45,546 bases of DNA. Source: Pseudomonadota bacterium (GTDB lineage Bacteria; Pseudomonadota; Alphaproteobacteria; Caulobacterales; Caulobacteraceae). The DNA lies in contig CAUJHW010000057.1 in assembly GCA_963205005.1 (NCBI GenBank), positions 1 to 45,546 on the forward strand. Direction: 5' to 3'. Below, piece after piece: positions 23,714 through 32,665 of the stretch. The notes beneath the pieces are model-generated. The model made no database searches and was not told the origin of the DNA. It saw only the letters and a list, made by a program, of their open reading frames with translations. The position numbers and the translations under genes were made by a program. Each line of letters begins with the position of its first letter. The stretch's first letter is position 1.

Positions 23714-23839
23714 ATGAAGACCTATGGCGCCACCTACCAGCCCGTCGTCCAGGGCGGACTGCGCGACGCGCGCTCCACCGGCGCGCCCCAGCAGACGCCC
23801 CGCAAACCCCTGCTCAACGACCGCCGCAGCACGCGTTAG
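23714..23839 (+). CDS. 41-residue hypothetical protein
   Basis: Starts MKTYGATYQPVVQGGLRDAR, then a Gln/Pro/Arg-rich, probably disordered tail to TR. It lies 19 nt after the previous micro-gene and ends 7 nt before the convergent radical-SAM stop. Spacing and strand suggest a three-gene operon. No clear Shine-Dalgarno sequence (GGGCCC region only). Confidence 0.5.
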   Translation: MKTYGATYQPVVQGGLRDARSTGAPQQTPRKPLLNDRRSTR

Positions 23840-23846
23840 GCGACAG

Positions 23847-24920
23847 CTAGCCGAACAGGTCGATCTGGTCGCCGGCCCTTGGCGGGACGCGGAAACGACT
23901 GACATCCATCGCTGGCCAGGGCTGGTCGAGGCCGTAGCGGGCCCTGGCAGCCTTGAAGCGGGCGGACAGCAGATCGGCGATGGGCCCCTGTCCCCGCATG
24001 CGGCTGCCCCACTGGGCGTCGTAGTCCTTGCCGCCGCGCATCTGCCGCACCAGCGACATCACCCGCCGCGCCCGGTCAGGGTGGTCGCTTTCCAGCCACT
24101 CGCGGAACAGATCACGGATCTCCAGCGGCAGCCGCAGCACCACATAGCCTGCGCCGCGGGCGCCGGCCTCCGCCGCCCGCTGCAGCACGCCCTCGAGTTC
24201 ATGGTCGTTCAGACCGGGTATCGCCGGCGCGAACATCACCGTCACCGGCACGCCTGCCGCGCTCAGGCGGGCGATCGCATCCAGCCGTTTCTCAGGTGTC
24301 GCCGCCCGCGGTTCCATTGAGCGGGAGAGCCTGCGGTCCAGGCTGGTGACCGAGATTGCCACGCGCGCCAGGCCCTCGGCGGCAGCGGGCGCCAGAAGAT
24401 CCAGATCGCGCAGGATCAGCGCCGACTTGGTGATCACCGAGAATGGGTGCCGGAACCGAGTCAACACCTCGATCACCTGACGCGTGACCTTCAGTCTGCG
24501 CTCCTGCGGCTGGTAGGGATCCGTGTTGCCACCGATGTGAATGAGCTCAGGCCGATAGCGCGGATTCGACAGCTCCGCAGACAGCAGGCGCGCAGCGTCC
24601 GGCTTGAAGAACAGCTTCGACTCGAAATCCAGCCCCGGTGACAGGCCCATGTAGGCGTGGGCCGGGCGGGCATAGCAGTAGATGCAGCCGTGCTCGCAGC
24701 CCCGGTAGGGGTTGATCGACGCCGAGAACCCGACATCGGGGCTGTCGTTCCGACTGATGATCACCCGCGCCGTTTCCGGCATGACCGTGGTGGTCAGTGG
24801 CGCTGCGTCGGCATCGTCCGGCGTCCAGCCATCGTCGAACGCTTCGCGCTGATCGGCCTCGAAGCGACCTGAGGCATTGGATCGCGCGCCGCGACCGCGC
24901 GGCTGTTGTGAGCTGGACAC
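23847..24920 (-). CDS. PA0069-family radical SAM protein (SplB-like)
   Basis: A 357-residue radical SAM enzyme. The cluster motif is C75-EHG-C79-IY-C82, within NPYRGCEHGCIYCYARP, the signature of the PA0069/Rv2578c group, which is related to spore photoproduct lyase. GGNTDPYQPQE and the VTMLFAP-like segment (VTVMFAPAIPGLNDHE) are also family features. The reaction is unknown; relatedness to SplB suggests nucleic-acid chemistry. The start is GTG at 24920. A sigma70-like promoter ends 6 nt before it, and a LexA-type box covers its -35, so induction by DNA damage is inferred. Confidence 0.9.
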   Translation of the reverse strand: MSSSQQPRGRGARSNASGRFEADQREAFDDGWTPDDADAAPLTTTVMPETARVIISRNDSPDVGFSASINPYRGCEHGCIYCYARPAHAYMGLSPGLDFESKLFFKPDAARLLSAELSNPRYRPELIHIGGNTDPYQPQERRLKVTRQVIEVLTRFRHPFSVITKSALILRDLDLLAPAAAEGLARVAISVTSLDRRLSRSMEPRAATPEKRLDAIARLSAAGVPVTVMFAPAIPGLNDHELEGVLQRAAEAGARGAGYVVLRLPLEIRDLFREWLESDHPDRARRVMSLVRQMRGGKDYDAQWGSRMRGQGPIADLLSARFKAARARYGLDQPWPAMDVSRFRVPPRAGDQIDLFG

Positions 24921-24926
24921 GCCGTC

Positions 24927-24959
24927 ATTTTAGATTTGCGATGCGAACATAACAAGAAC
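24927..24959 (-). promoter_or_regulatory. LexA-type box over the radical-SAM promoter
   Basis: GAAC-ATAACAA-GAAC at 24945-24959 is an exact alphaproteobacterial LexA operator. On the minus strand, TTGTTA (24955-24950) and TAAAAT (24932-24927) are 17 nt apart, a good -35/-10 pair whose -35 lies inside the box. The predicted start of transcription falls on or near the GTG at 24920. The box is also 38 nt before the divergent gene at 24998 and could affect it. Confidence 0.66.
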
Positions 24960-24997
24960 ATATTGACGCGTCCGCCGAACCACGGCTTCTCGAACGA

Positions 24998-25444
24998 ATG
25001 CTCACGGTGATCATCGACGCCCGTACCGAACACCAGCGGCTGCCGGCCTTGCTGACCCAGCTCACCGCCGGTGCGGTGGACGGAATCGTGAGGCAGGTGC
25101 TGATCGTGGCGGCGCCGGATCAGCCCGGGATCGACGACCTTTGCGAGGAGAGCGGGGCCACCGCGCACACGACGCTCGAGGCCGCGGCGGGGGCAGCGCG
25201 GGCCGAGTGGGTGGTGGTGCTGCCGGCGGACCTGCGGCTGCGCGACGGCTGGATCGGCGCGCTGAACGGCCACATGGAGCGGAGCGGCAGGCGCGCGCTG
25301 GTGACAGGGTTTGCTGACGGCGGACTGTTCGGCCGCAAGCCGTTCGGCGTCCTAGTCGAGCGCGGCCGTCTCGCGGACGGTGAGGGCGCCGATCTCAAGG
25401 GTCTGCGGCGCGAGCTGGGGCTGAATCCCCGCCGGGCTGGGTAG
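24998..25444 (+). CDS. GT-A-fold glycosyltransferase-like protein, short
   Basis: A 148-residue protein resembling the start of family 2 glycosyltransferases: LTVIIDARTEHQRLPALL, a VDGIVRQVLIVAAPD strand, and AEWVVVLPADLRLRDGW at the DxD position (here PADL, so the metal-binding motif is not canonical). It lacks the usual C-terminal half, so catalysis is doubtful. The last 93 nt overlap the end of the convergent transglycosylase gene. No strong ribosome site; the LexA-type box lies 38 nt upstream. Confidence 0.68.
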   Translation: MLTVIIDARTEHQRLPALLTQLTAGAVDGIVRQVLIVAAPDQPGIDDLCEESGATAHTTLEAAAGAARAEWVVVLPADLRLRDGWIGALNGHMERSGRRALVTGFADGGLFGRKPFGVLVERGRLADGEGADLKGLRRELGLNPRRAG

Positions 25445-26962
25445 GTCGAGGCGGGCGTCGATACGTCGGGCCCCGCCGGCCAGGGCGTCGAGCGTCCGGG
25501 TCTCCTCGCCGAACATCCGCTTGTAGGTCCAGTAGGCCGCCATCACCTTCTCGACGTAGTTGCGGGTTTCAAGCGCCGGCAGGCACTCGATCAGCAGGAG
25601 GGGATCGTCCTCGCCGACCATGGCGGTAGTCTTCAGCACGGCGCCGGGGCCGGCATTGTAGGCGGCGACGGTGCGCAGGATGTCGACGCCGACGCCGCGA
25701 TCCATCAGCCAGGCCAGGTAGTCCTGACCGGCGCGCAGGTTGATCGCCGGGTTGAACAGGATCTTCGGTTTGCGGCGATACGAGGTGTCGCCGGTCGCCA
25801 GCGACGCCGAGGCGGGCATCAGCTGCATAAGGCCAAGGGCGCCGGCATGCGACACGGCCTTGGGATTGAAGCCGCTTTCCTGGCGGACGATCGCATAGAC
25901 CAGCGCCTTGTCGACGGTGAAGCCGTTCTTCGGCTCCAGCACCGGGGTCTGGTACTCGCCAAGGGTCAGGTACTGGGGCTTCTGCACACCGGGACCCGCT
26001 GTAGGGCCGAGCGCGGTGATGAGCGCGGTCCAGGTCCTGCGCTCGTCGGCGGAACGGGCCAGGGCCAGTCCGGCGCGGAGCTCCTGGCGCGCTTCCTCGA
26101 TACGCCCGATCTGGGCCAGGGCCGCGGCGCGGTGGGCGCGGGGATCGCGGTCGACGAAGGCGGCAAGCTTGGACTGGGGATCCGGCGCGGGAGCCCGGAA
26201 AGCGGCCAGGGTCAGCTGGCCCGTCGGGGCCTCGGCGCTGAGCAGGCGCACCTGCCGCTCCGCGATCATCCCATAGAAGGTCTGCGGCGACTGGGCGGCG
26301 AGCCGCAGGAAGCCGGTGGCGCTGATGTTGTCGCCCAGCGCGATCGCCGACCGGGCGGCCCAGTAGGCGCCGGCCGCGCGCAGCCACGGGTCCTCGTCCT
26401 CGTCGTGGGCGACCTGGGCGAAGTAGTCGTGGGCCTGGCTGTAGTCGGCCAGCCGCCAGGCCGAGAGACCGGCGATCCAGCGTTCGCCGACGCTGACCGC
26501 CAGCTGGAAGGCCTTGCGCGGGTCGCCGGAATAGAAGGCGTCGCGGGCGGGCAGGGTGATCTCGCTGCGCGCGGCGTCGGCGGTCACCACTTCCGGCATC
26601 GGCGGCGCGACGGCGTTGGCCGGTTTGCGCCGGGTGGCGAGGGAGAACACCCGCTCGGCCAGGGGCAGGTCGCGGAAACTCGCCAGCCAGTTGCTCAGTT
26701 CATCGAAGCTGGCGGTGTGCGCCGTCGGATGCATAAGCGCGCGGAACGAAAGGTAGCCCGAAAGCGATTTGTCCTTGATCTCGGCGGCCTGCAGCTGGGC
26801 GCCCAGGAAGTCGCCCTGGTCAACCGCTTCGAACGCCGAGGCATAGGCCAGCGCATCGGTGTCGGAGAGAGCCTTCGGCGAGTCGGCCGCCGCAATGCTG
26901 GCGAACGAGGCGGCGGCGACGAGGGAAAACACCCCGACGCGCAGGCGCTTTTTGAGCGTCAT
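25352..26962 (-). CDS. Soluble lytic murein transglycosylase
   Basis: A 536-residue periplasmic enzyme that cleaves peptidoglycan between MurNAc and GlcNAc with formation of 1,6-anhydro ends. It has a signal peptide (residues about 1-28, ending AAA), a helical superhelix domain (30-320) and a C-terminal SLT domain with the catalytic Glu362 in YAIVRQESGF, then GLMQLMP and AYNAGPG. ATG 26962 is preferred over an in-frame ATG five codons upstream. Its 3' end overlaps the convergent gene by 93 nt. An LtgG/Slt70-type housekeeping role is likely. Confidence 0.94.
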   Translation of the reverse strand: MTLKKRLRVGVFSLVAAASFASIAAADSPKALSDTDALAYASAFEAVDQGDFLGAQLQAAEIKDKSLSGYLSFRALMHPTAHTASFDELSNWLASFRDLPLAERVFSLATRRKPANAVAPPMPEVVTADAARSEITLPARDAFYSGDPRKAFQLAVSVGERWIAGLSAWRLADYSQAHDYFAQVAHDEDEDPWLRAAGAYWAARSAIALGDNISATGFLRLAAQSPQTFYGMIAERQVRLLSAEAPTGQLTLAAFRAPAPDPQSKLAAFVDRDPRAHRAAALAQIGRIEEARQELRAGLALARSADERRTWTALITALGPTAGPGVQKPQYLTLGEYQTPVLEPKNGFTVDKALVYAIVRQESGFNPKAVSHAGALGLMQLMPASASLATGDTSYRRKPKILFNPAINLRAGQDYLAWLMDRGVGVDILRTVAAYNAGPGAVLKTTAMVGEDDPLLLIECLPALETRNYVEKVMAAYWTYKRMFGEETRTLDALAGGARRIDARLDLPSPAGIQPQLAPQTLEIGALTVRETAALD

Positions 26963-27037
26963 GCGGTCCTTTTCCACGCGCCGCCAACAACGCCGGCTGA
27001 CCGTGGATCCCTTTTTGTCGAGTCCGAAGCAGACAGG

Positions 27038-27859
27038 CTAGTGGGGCCGGTCGGGCCGATCAAGCCTTTCGGTCAGGGTCAGCAGATCGCTCCACGCTTT
27101 CTTCTTCGCCCCCGGCTGACGGAGCAGGAAGGCCGGGTGCAGGGTCGGCATGGCGGGCAGCTCAAGCGCACCGTCCGAGGATTTCCATTCCAGCCAGCGG
27201 CCCCGCAGCGACAGGATGCCTTCCTCACGCCGGAGCATGGACTTGGCCGAGGCGCCGCCGGCCAGCAGCAGCATCCGGGGTTTGACCAGCGCGATCATCC
27301 GCTCGACGAACGGCGCGCAAATGGCCTGCTCGGCCTGGGTCGGCGTGCGATTGCCGGGTGGCCGCCAGTAGACGGTGTTGGTGATCAGAACCCGGTCCTG
27401 CAGCCCGGCGGCGGTCAGCATCCGGTCGAGCAGCTTGCCGGCGCGGCCGACGAAAGGTTGCCCAAGGACATCCTCGTCGGCCCCGGGCGCCTCGCCGATC
27501 ACCATCAGCGGCGCCTTTGGGTCGCCGCGGAAGACCACGGCCTGTGTGGCCGCGCCCTCGTGCCGAAGGGGACAGCCCTCGAAGCCTGCGATGGCGGCGA
27601 CCAGTGCGTCGAAGTCCTGGGCGGCGGCGGCCAGCGCCTGGGCCTGGGCCACGGCGCCGGAGATGTCCCGCTGAACGGGACCCGGGCGCGGCGCGGGCGC
27701 GGTGGCCACCGGCGTGCTGGGGCGGGGCGGCGGCAGGATGCGCCCGGCGGCGATCCGGTCCACCGGTTCGTCCAGCATCATGGCGTCGACGCCGCCGTCC
27801 GCCCAGAAGGCGAGAAGGCTCTCGGCGAGCTGGGCGGCTGTGGGTTCGGCGGCGGGCAT
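27038..27859 (-). CDS. Family-4-like uracil-DNA glycosylase, few cysteines
   Basis: A 273-residue UDG-superfamily protein that should remove uracil from DNA. Motif A is GEAPGADED, followed by GQPFVGRAGKLLDRML; WRPPGNRTPT and the C-terminal HPAFLLRQPGAKKKAW motif complete the family-4 pattern. An Ala/Pro-rich N-terminal 65 residues precede the domain. Only two cysteines exist (in GCPL and AICAP), while classic family-4 enzymes use four to hold a 4Fe-4S cluster, so this is probably a cluster-free variant. The start at 27859 is the first ATG giving a family-like N-terminus. Confidence 0.9.
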   Translation of the reverse strand: MPAAEPTAAQLAESLLAFWADGGVDAMMLDEPVDRIAAGRILPPPRPSTPVATAPAPRPGPVQRDISGAVAQAQALAAAAQDFDALVAAIAGFEGCPLRHEGAATQAVVFRGDPKAPLMVIGEAPGADEDVLGQPFVGRAGKLLDRMLTAAGLQDRVLITNTVYWRPPGNRTPTQAEQAICAPFVERMIALVKPRMLLLAGGASAKSMLRREEGILSLRGRWLEWKSSDGALELPAMPTLHPAFLLRQPGAKKKAWSDLLTLTERLDRPDRPH

Positions 27860-27905
27860 GCTTGAGGAACTCTTGCCCGCCCGGCGCTCGCTTGTCAGCC
27901 GGCGA

Positions 27906-29117
27906 TTAGCGGAACAGGGCCAGGTCGACTGCCTCGCCCATGGCGCGGTAGCCGGCGTCATTCGGATGCAGCCAGTCGCCGGCATGCCATTCGGCCCGCA
28001 TGCGGCTGGGCTTCGCCGGGTCGCGGATGGCGGCATCCAGGTCAATGACGGCGTCGAAAGCGCCACTGGTGCGGATCCACGTATTGATCGCCTGCCGCGC
28101 CGTCTCGCCCTGGGCGGTGAAGTATGCAGCGCCCTCGTACGGGAGGATGGTGGCGCCGATCGCTTTGAGTCCCTTGGTATGGGCGCGGGCGATGATCTGC
28201 CGATAGCCAGCGATGAGGGCCTCGGCGGTCGGCGCGTTGGCGCGCATTCCGAGGTCGTTCACGCCCTCCAGGATCACCAGGTCGGTGGCGCCCGGGACGG
28301 CGAGAACATCCCGGTCGAATCGGGTGAGGGCGCTCTGGCCCATGAAGGCGATCCCGCCGTCGCTCAGCACGCGGTTACCGCCGATCCCGGCGTTGACCAC
28401 GCCCATGGCGCGGCCGGGGTATCGGGCCGCCAGTCGCTCGGCCAGCCGATCGGGCCAGCGCGCATTGGCGCCCGGGGTCGCGAGATAGCCGTCGGTGATC
28501 GAATCCCCGAACGCGACGATGACCCGGCCGGGGGCCGTGGTCTCGACCTCGATCCCGGAGACGAAGGCGCGGTATTGCGCCGGGCCGGTCGCGGCGGGCA
28601 GCTCCTTCTGCGTCCAGTCGCCGGGTGGCGACACCTGGACGAGGTCCCCACCGGTCATGTGACAGGTGCAAAGTCCGGTTTCGCCGGGCAGGTAGAGGCT
28701 GATCCGCACCCGCGCCAGTGGCGCGACCTTCAAGGCGACCGGATCGCTCAGCATCGGCGCGCCCGCAGGGATGACCGCACTGGCGCTGTCGGAGAAGGAA
28801 AGGGCGCGGTCGCTGCCGGGAATGACCTTGCCTTCGGCGTTCAGCAGCGCAACGCGCGCCGCGCCGACCTGAAGCGGCCGGGTCCCGTATTCATTGGTCA
28901 GGCGAACCCGCAGGCGTTCGCCACCTCCGCTCACCCGCATCACCTGGACCACGGTCTGGTTGGAGAACGACGGACTCAGCGGAAACGGGCCGGTCGTGGG
29001 ACCGACCGCCAGCGGCGGCGCGGGCGAGGCGCCCCAGGTCCCGATCCACCGCGCGCCGGCGGCGTGGGCGGATGCTGCGGAGAGCGCAAGCGCGCAGATC
29101 AGGACCGGTAGACGCAT
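27906..29117 (-). CDS. Secreted SGNH/GDSL hydrolase
   Basis: A 403-residue exported esterase/lipase-type protein. A signal peptide ends near AHA-AG (residue 20). A beta-sandwich-like N-terminal domain (WIGTWGASP...) precedes the SGNH domain: block I GDSITDG with Ser206, GIGGNR (block II), EGVNDL (block III) and DWLHPND (block V with catalytic Asp and His). Relatives act on carbohydrate esters or rhamnogalacturonan acetyl groups; the substrate here is unknown. GGGGGAAA sits before ATG 29117. Confidence 0.92.
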   Translation of the reverse strand: MRLPVLICALALSAASAHAAGARWIGTWGASPAPPLAVGPTTGPFPLSPSFSNQTVVQVMRVSGGGERLRVRLTNEYGTRPLQVGAARVALLNAEGKVIPGSDRALSFSDSASAVIPAGAPMLSDPVALKVAPLARVRISLYLPGETGLCTCHMTGGDLVQVSPPGDWTQKELPAATGPAQYRAFVSGIEVETTAPGRVIVAFGDSITDGYLATPGANARWPDRLAERLAARYPGRAMGVVNAGIGGNRVLSDGGIAFMGQSALTRFDRDVLAVPGATDLVILEGVNDLGMRANAPTAEALIAGYRQIIARAHTKGLKAIGATILPYEGAAYFTAQGETARQAINTWIRTSGAFDAVIDLDAAIRDPAKPSRMRAEWHAGDWLHPNDAGYRAMGEAVDLALFR

Positions 29118-29252
29118 TGTATTTCCCCCACGCGTCCGCAGTACCGGACGACTCAGCTGCCGTTTTGCTTGACCGGCGAGGCGAGACATTCCGATAAGAC
29201 CCCCGAGGGATCAACGGTGCGCCGTCGGTCCGGAAGAGGTGAGGGGAGCGCG

Positions 29253-30926
29253 ATGAGCGAAGCCGTGGAACGCGAGGCCATGGAGTATGACGTCGTGATC
29301 GTGGGCGGCGGGCCATCGGGCCTGTCGGCGGCGATCCGGCTGAAGCAGCTGGCGGCCGCGGCCGGGACCGAGATTTCGGTCGCCGTGCTGGAGAAGGGCT
29401 CCGAGGTCGGTGCTCACATCCTGTCGGGCGCGGTGATCGATCCCAAAGGCATCAATGAGTTGCTGCCCGACTGGAAGGCGATGGGCGTTCCGCTGGAGAC
29501 CGAGGTCACCCAGGACCGGTTCCTGATGCTGGGTCCGCAGGGCGAGCTGGACATCAGCTGGGCGCCGTTCCCCAAGTGGATGCTGAACCACGGCAACTAC
29601 ATCGCCAGCCTCGGCAACGTGTGCCGCTGGCTTGCCACCCATGCCGAGGAACTCGGCGTCGAGATCTATCCCGGCATGGCCGCCTCCGAGGTAGTGTACG
29701 CCGAGGACGGTTCGGTGAAGGGCGTCGTCGCCGGTGTGGCCGGCCTGGGCAAGGACGGTCAGCCGACCGACCACTACGAGCCGGGCATGGAACTGCACGC
29801 CAAATACACCTTCATCGGCGAGGGTGTGCGCGGCTCGCTCGCCAAGCAGCTGCAGGCCAAGTTCGGCCTCACCGAGGGCCGCGACCCGCAGAAGTTCGGT
29901 ATCGGGATCAAGGAGCTCTGGCAGGTGCCGGACGCGGCCTTCCAGCCGGGCCTCACCCAGCACACCTTCGGCTGGCCGCTGGACAACCAGACCGGCGGCG
30001 GCAGCTTCATGTACCATTTCGGGGACAACTACGTGGCCATCGGCTTCGTGGTGCACCTGAACTACAAGAACCCCTGGATCTCGCCCTTCGACGAATTCCA
30101 GCGCTTCAAGACCCACCCGTCGATCAAGCCCTTCCTCGAAGGCGGCAAGCGCATCGCCTACGGCGCCCGCGCCATCACCGAGGGCGGGTTCCAGTCGATG
30201 CCGCAGCTCTATTTCCCGGGCGGCGTGCTGCTGGGATGTTCGGCCGGGATGGTCAACGTTCCCCGGATCAAGGGCAGCCACAACGCGGTGAAGAGCGGCA
30301 TGATGGCCGCCGAAGCCGCCTTTGAGGCGATCCAGGCCGGCCGCGGCGGCGATAAGCTCACCGCGTATGAAGAGGCCTACCAGTCCTCTTGGGTGGCCAA
30401 GGAACTGAAGGCTGTCCGCAACTTCAAGCCGCTCTGGTCGCGCTACGGCACCATTCCTGGCCTGGTTCTGGGTGGCATCGACGCGGTCATCGCCAATGCG
30501 CTCGGTGGCTTCTCGCCCTGGGGCACGCTCAAGCACGGCAAATCGGACGCGGCCTCGACCGGCCTGGCGAAGGACTACAAACCGATCGTCTATCCGAAGC
30601 CCGACGGTGTGTTCAGCTTCGACAAGCTCTCGAGCGTGTTCCTGTCGGCCACCAACCACGATGAGAACCAGCCGGCCCACCTGAAGCTGACCGACGTCAC
30701 CGTCCCGGTAGGTGTGAACCTGCCGCGGTTCGGCGAGCCGGCGCGTCTCTACTGTCCGGCCGGGGTGTATGAGGTGCTGTACGACGAGCAGGGCCAGAAC
30801 CCGAAGTTCCAGATCAACTTCCAGAACTGCGTCCACTGCAAGACCTGCGACATCAAGGATCCGTCGCAGAACATCACCTGGACCACTCCGCAGGGCGGCG
30901 ACGGGCCGAACTATCCGAACATGTGA
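29253..30926 (+). CDS. Electron transfer flavoprotein-ubiquinone oxidoreductase
   Basis: A 557-residue membrane-bound iron-sulfur flavoprotein that passes electrons from ETF (fatty acid and amino acid oxidation) to ubiquinone. It has the FAD site VVIVGGGPSGLSAAIRLKQ (about 14-32), a ubiquinone-domain region with GWPLDNQTGGGSFMYHF, and C-terminal 4Fe-4S ligands: one Cys in YCPAG and three in NCVHCKTCDIKDP. Full length. GAGGGGAG precedes ATG 29253; the in-frame extension upstream is not conserved-looking. It fits with acyl-CoA metabolism in this genome. Confidence 0.97.
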   Translation: MSEAVEREAMEYDVVIVGGGPSGLSAAIRLKQLAAAAGTEISVAVLEKGSEVGAHILSGAVIDPKGINELLPDWKAMGVPLETEVTQDRFLMLGPQGELDISWAPFPKWMLNHGNYIASLGNVCRWLATHAEELGVEIYPGMAASEVVYAEDGSVKGVVAGVAGLGKDGQPTDHYEPGMELHAKYTFIGEGVRGSLAKQLQAKFGLTEGRDPQKFGIGIKELWQVPDAAFQPGLTQHTFGWPLDNQTGGGSFMYHFGDNYVAIGFVVHLNYKNPWISPFDEFQRFKTHPSIKPFLEGGKRIAYGARAITEGGFQSMPQLYFPGGVLLGCSAGMVNVPRIKGSHNAVKSGMMAAEAAFEAIQAGRGGDKLTAYEEAYQSSWVAKELKAVRNFKPLWSRYGTIPGLVLGGIDAVIANALGGFSPWGTLKHGKSDAASTGLAKDYKPIVYPKPDGVFSFDKLSSVFLSATNHDENQPAHLKLTDVTVPVGVNLPRFGEPARLYCPAGVYEVLYDEQGQNPKFQINFQNCVHCKTCDIKDPSQNITWTTPQGGDGPNYPNM

Positions 30927-30973
30927 CGACGCGGAGCTTGCGGCGGGGGCTCCGCGCCCCCAAGCTTGAGCCC

Positions 30974-32662
30974 ATGCGTCGTTTCCTGTTCGTTTCTGCC
31001 TGCGTCCCGCTGTTCCTGCTGGGCGCCTGCGCCACGGTGAAGCCCGAGGCCGGAGACGCCGTTGCGCCGGCCGCGGCCGACAGCGCCTATGGCCTGTTCC
31101 TCGCCGGCAGTTCCGCGCTGACCGAAGGCCGTAACAGCGACGCGGCCCGATTCCTCGAGCTTGCCCGGACGCAGGGCGGCGACGATCCCGCCGTCTCGGA
31201 ACGCGCCTTCACGGCGGCCCTGATGGCCGGTGACATCGAGAAGGCCGCGCTTCTGGCGCCAGACGGCCCGACGGCCTCCGACCAGGGCAAGCGGATGGGC
31301 CGCCTGGTCAGGGCCGTTCAGGCTCTGGCCGTCAACAAGGGCAAGGTGGCCAAGGAGGTCCTCGGCAACGACGGCGTCGGTTTCCCTCACCGCGGCGCCG
31401 TGGCGCTGCTGTCCCCCTGGGTGGCCGCCTCGATCGGCGATCTTGATGGCTCGGTGGTGCGGCCGACCCTGCGCGGCGACGCCAGCGTCGACTACTTCGG
31501 CCAGATCGGCCAGGCGCACCTGTTCGAGCGCGCCAGGCGCTACGACGAGGCGGAGACCGACTTCAAGGCCATCACCGCCAGCGACAATGCCTCCGAGATC
31601 GCTGTCACCACCTATGGCGGCTTCCTGGAACGCCGCGGACGGCGGGCCGAGGCCGTGACGCTCTACGAGGCGGCGCTGAAGCGGAACCCGTCCAACCCCG
31701 CGCTGAAGATGGCCCGCGCCCGGGCCGCCGCCGGCAAGGCCGCGCCGGCCGCGCTGACGATCAAGGAAGGCGCGGCCTTTGCGCTGCTGGCCCCCGCGGC
31801 CACCCTGATCAGCGCCAAGCAGAATCAGATCGGACTGGCCTACCTGCGCCTCGCGCTGCGGCTTGATCCCCAGCGCGACGATGGCTGGGTGATGCTGGGC
31901 GATGTCCTGCAGCAACAGGGCGACGTGGATGGCGCGAGGGCGGCCTACCTGCGTCCGAAGCCGTCCTCCAACGAGTTCTCCGCGGCGCAGTCGAAGCTGG
32001 CCTGGAGCTACCAGAGCGCCGGCGACAAGGTCCAGGCGCTGAAGCTGGCCCGGGTCGCCGCGGCCACCGGAGATCTGAACGGTCGGCTGACCCTGGCCGA
32101 TCTGCTGGCGGCAAACGAGACCTACCCGGAAGCCATCGAGATCTGGAACGGCCTGATCGCCGAGGGCAAGACGGCCGACTGGCAGGTCTACTATGCCCGC
32201 GGCCGCGCCTACGAGCGCACGGGGCGCTGGAAGGAGGCGGAGGCGGATCTTTCGAAGGCGCTTTCCATGCGTCCCGACGAGGCCGAACTGCTGAACTACC
32301 TGGGCTATGCCTGGATCGACCGCGGCGAGCGGCTGCCCGAGGCCATGGCCATGGTGGAGAAGGCGGTGGCCGCCAATCCGCGCTCCGGCGCGGTGATCGA
32401 CAGCCTGGGCTGGGCGCACTACCGGCTGGGCGACTATCCGAAGGCGGTCGGCATCCTGGAGCAGGCGGTCGAGCTCGAGGCGGGCGACCCGGAGATCAAC
32501 AACCACCTGGGCGACGCCTACTGGATGGTCGGGCGCAAGGACGAGGCCGTGTTCCAGTGGAAGCGGGTCCTGACGCTCCGGCCCGACGACAAGATCAAGG
32601 CCGACGCGGAGAAGAAACTGGCCTCGGGGGTGGGGCCCGCGCCGAAGCTCGCGGGGCACTAG
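30974..32662 (+). CDS. Tetratricopeptide-repeat lipoprotein
   Basis: A 562-residue protein with a lipoprotein signal (lipobox LLGAC, Cys19), so likely attached to the outer membrane. At least eight TPR-like helix pairs follow, clearest in the C-terminal third (YARGRAYERTGRWKEAEADL; LNYLGYAWIDRGERLPEAMA; AHYRLGDYPKAVGILEQAVE). TPR proteins scaffold complexes. It lies 3 nt before ispE and is probably cotranscribed. The client is unknown. Confidence 0.9.
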   Translation: MRRFLFVSACVPLFLLGACATVKPEAGDAVAPAAADSAYGLFLAGSSALTEGRNSDAARFLELARTQGGDDPAVSERAFTAALMAGDIEKAALLAPDGPTASDQGKRMGRLVRAVQALAVNKGKVAKEVLGNDGVGFPHRGAVALLSPWVAASIGDLDGSVVRPTLRGDASVDYFGQIGQAHLFERARRYDEAETDFKAITASDNASEIAVTTYGGFLERRGRRAEAVTLYEAALKRNPSNPALKMARARAAAGKAAPAALTIKEGAAFALLAPAATLISAKQNQIGLAYLRLALRLDPQRDDGWVMLGDVLQQQGDVDGARAAYLRPKPSSNEFSAAQSKLAWSYQSAGDKVQALKLARVAAATGDLNGRLTLADLLAANETYPEAIEIWNGLIAEGKTADWQVYYARGRAYERTGRWKEAEADLSKALSMRPDEAELLNYLGYAWIDRGERLPEAMAMVEKAVAANPRSGAVIDSLGWAHYRLGDYPKAVGILEQAVELEAGDPEINNHLGDAYWMVGRKDEAVFQWKRVLTLRPDDKIKADAEKKLASGVGPAPKLAGH

Positions 32663-32665
32663 GAC

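Noticed and set aside
29211..30836. 541-codon frame antisense to the ETF-ubiquinone oxidoreductase
   Set aside because: Composition mirrors the sense gene and no protein family is recognisable.
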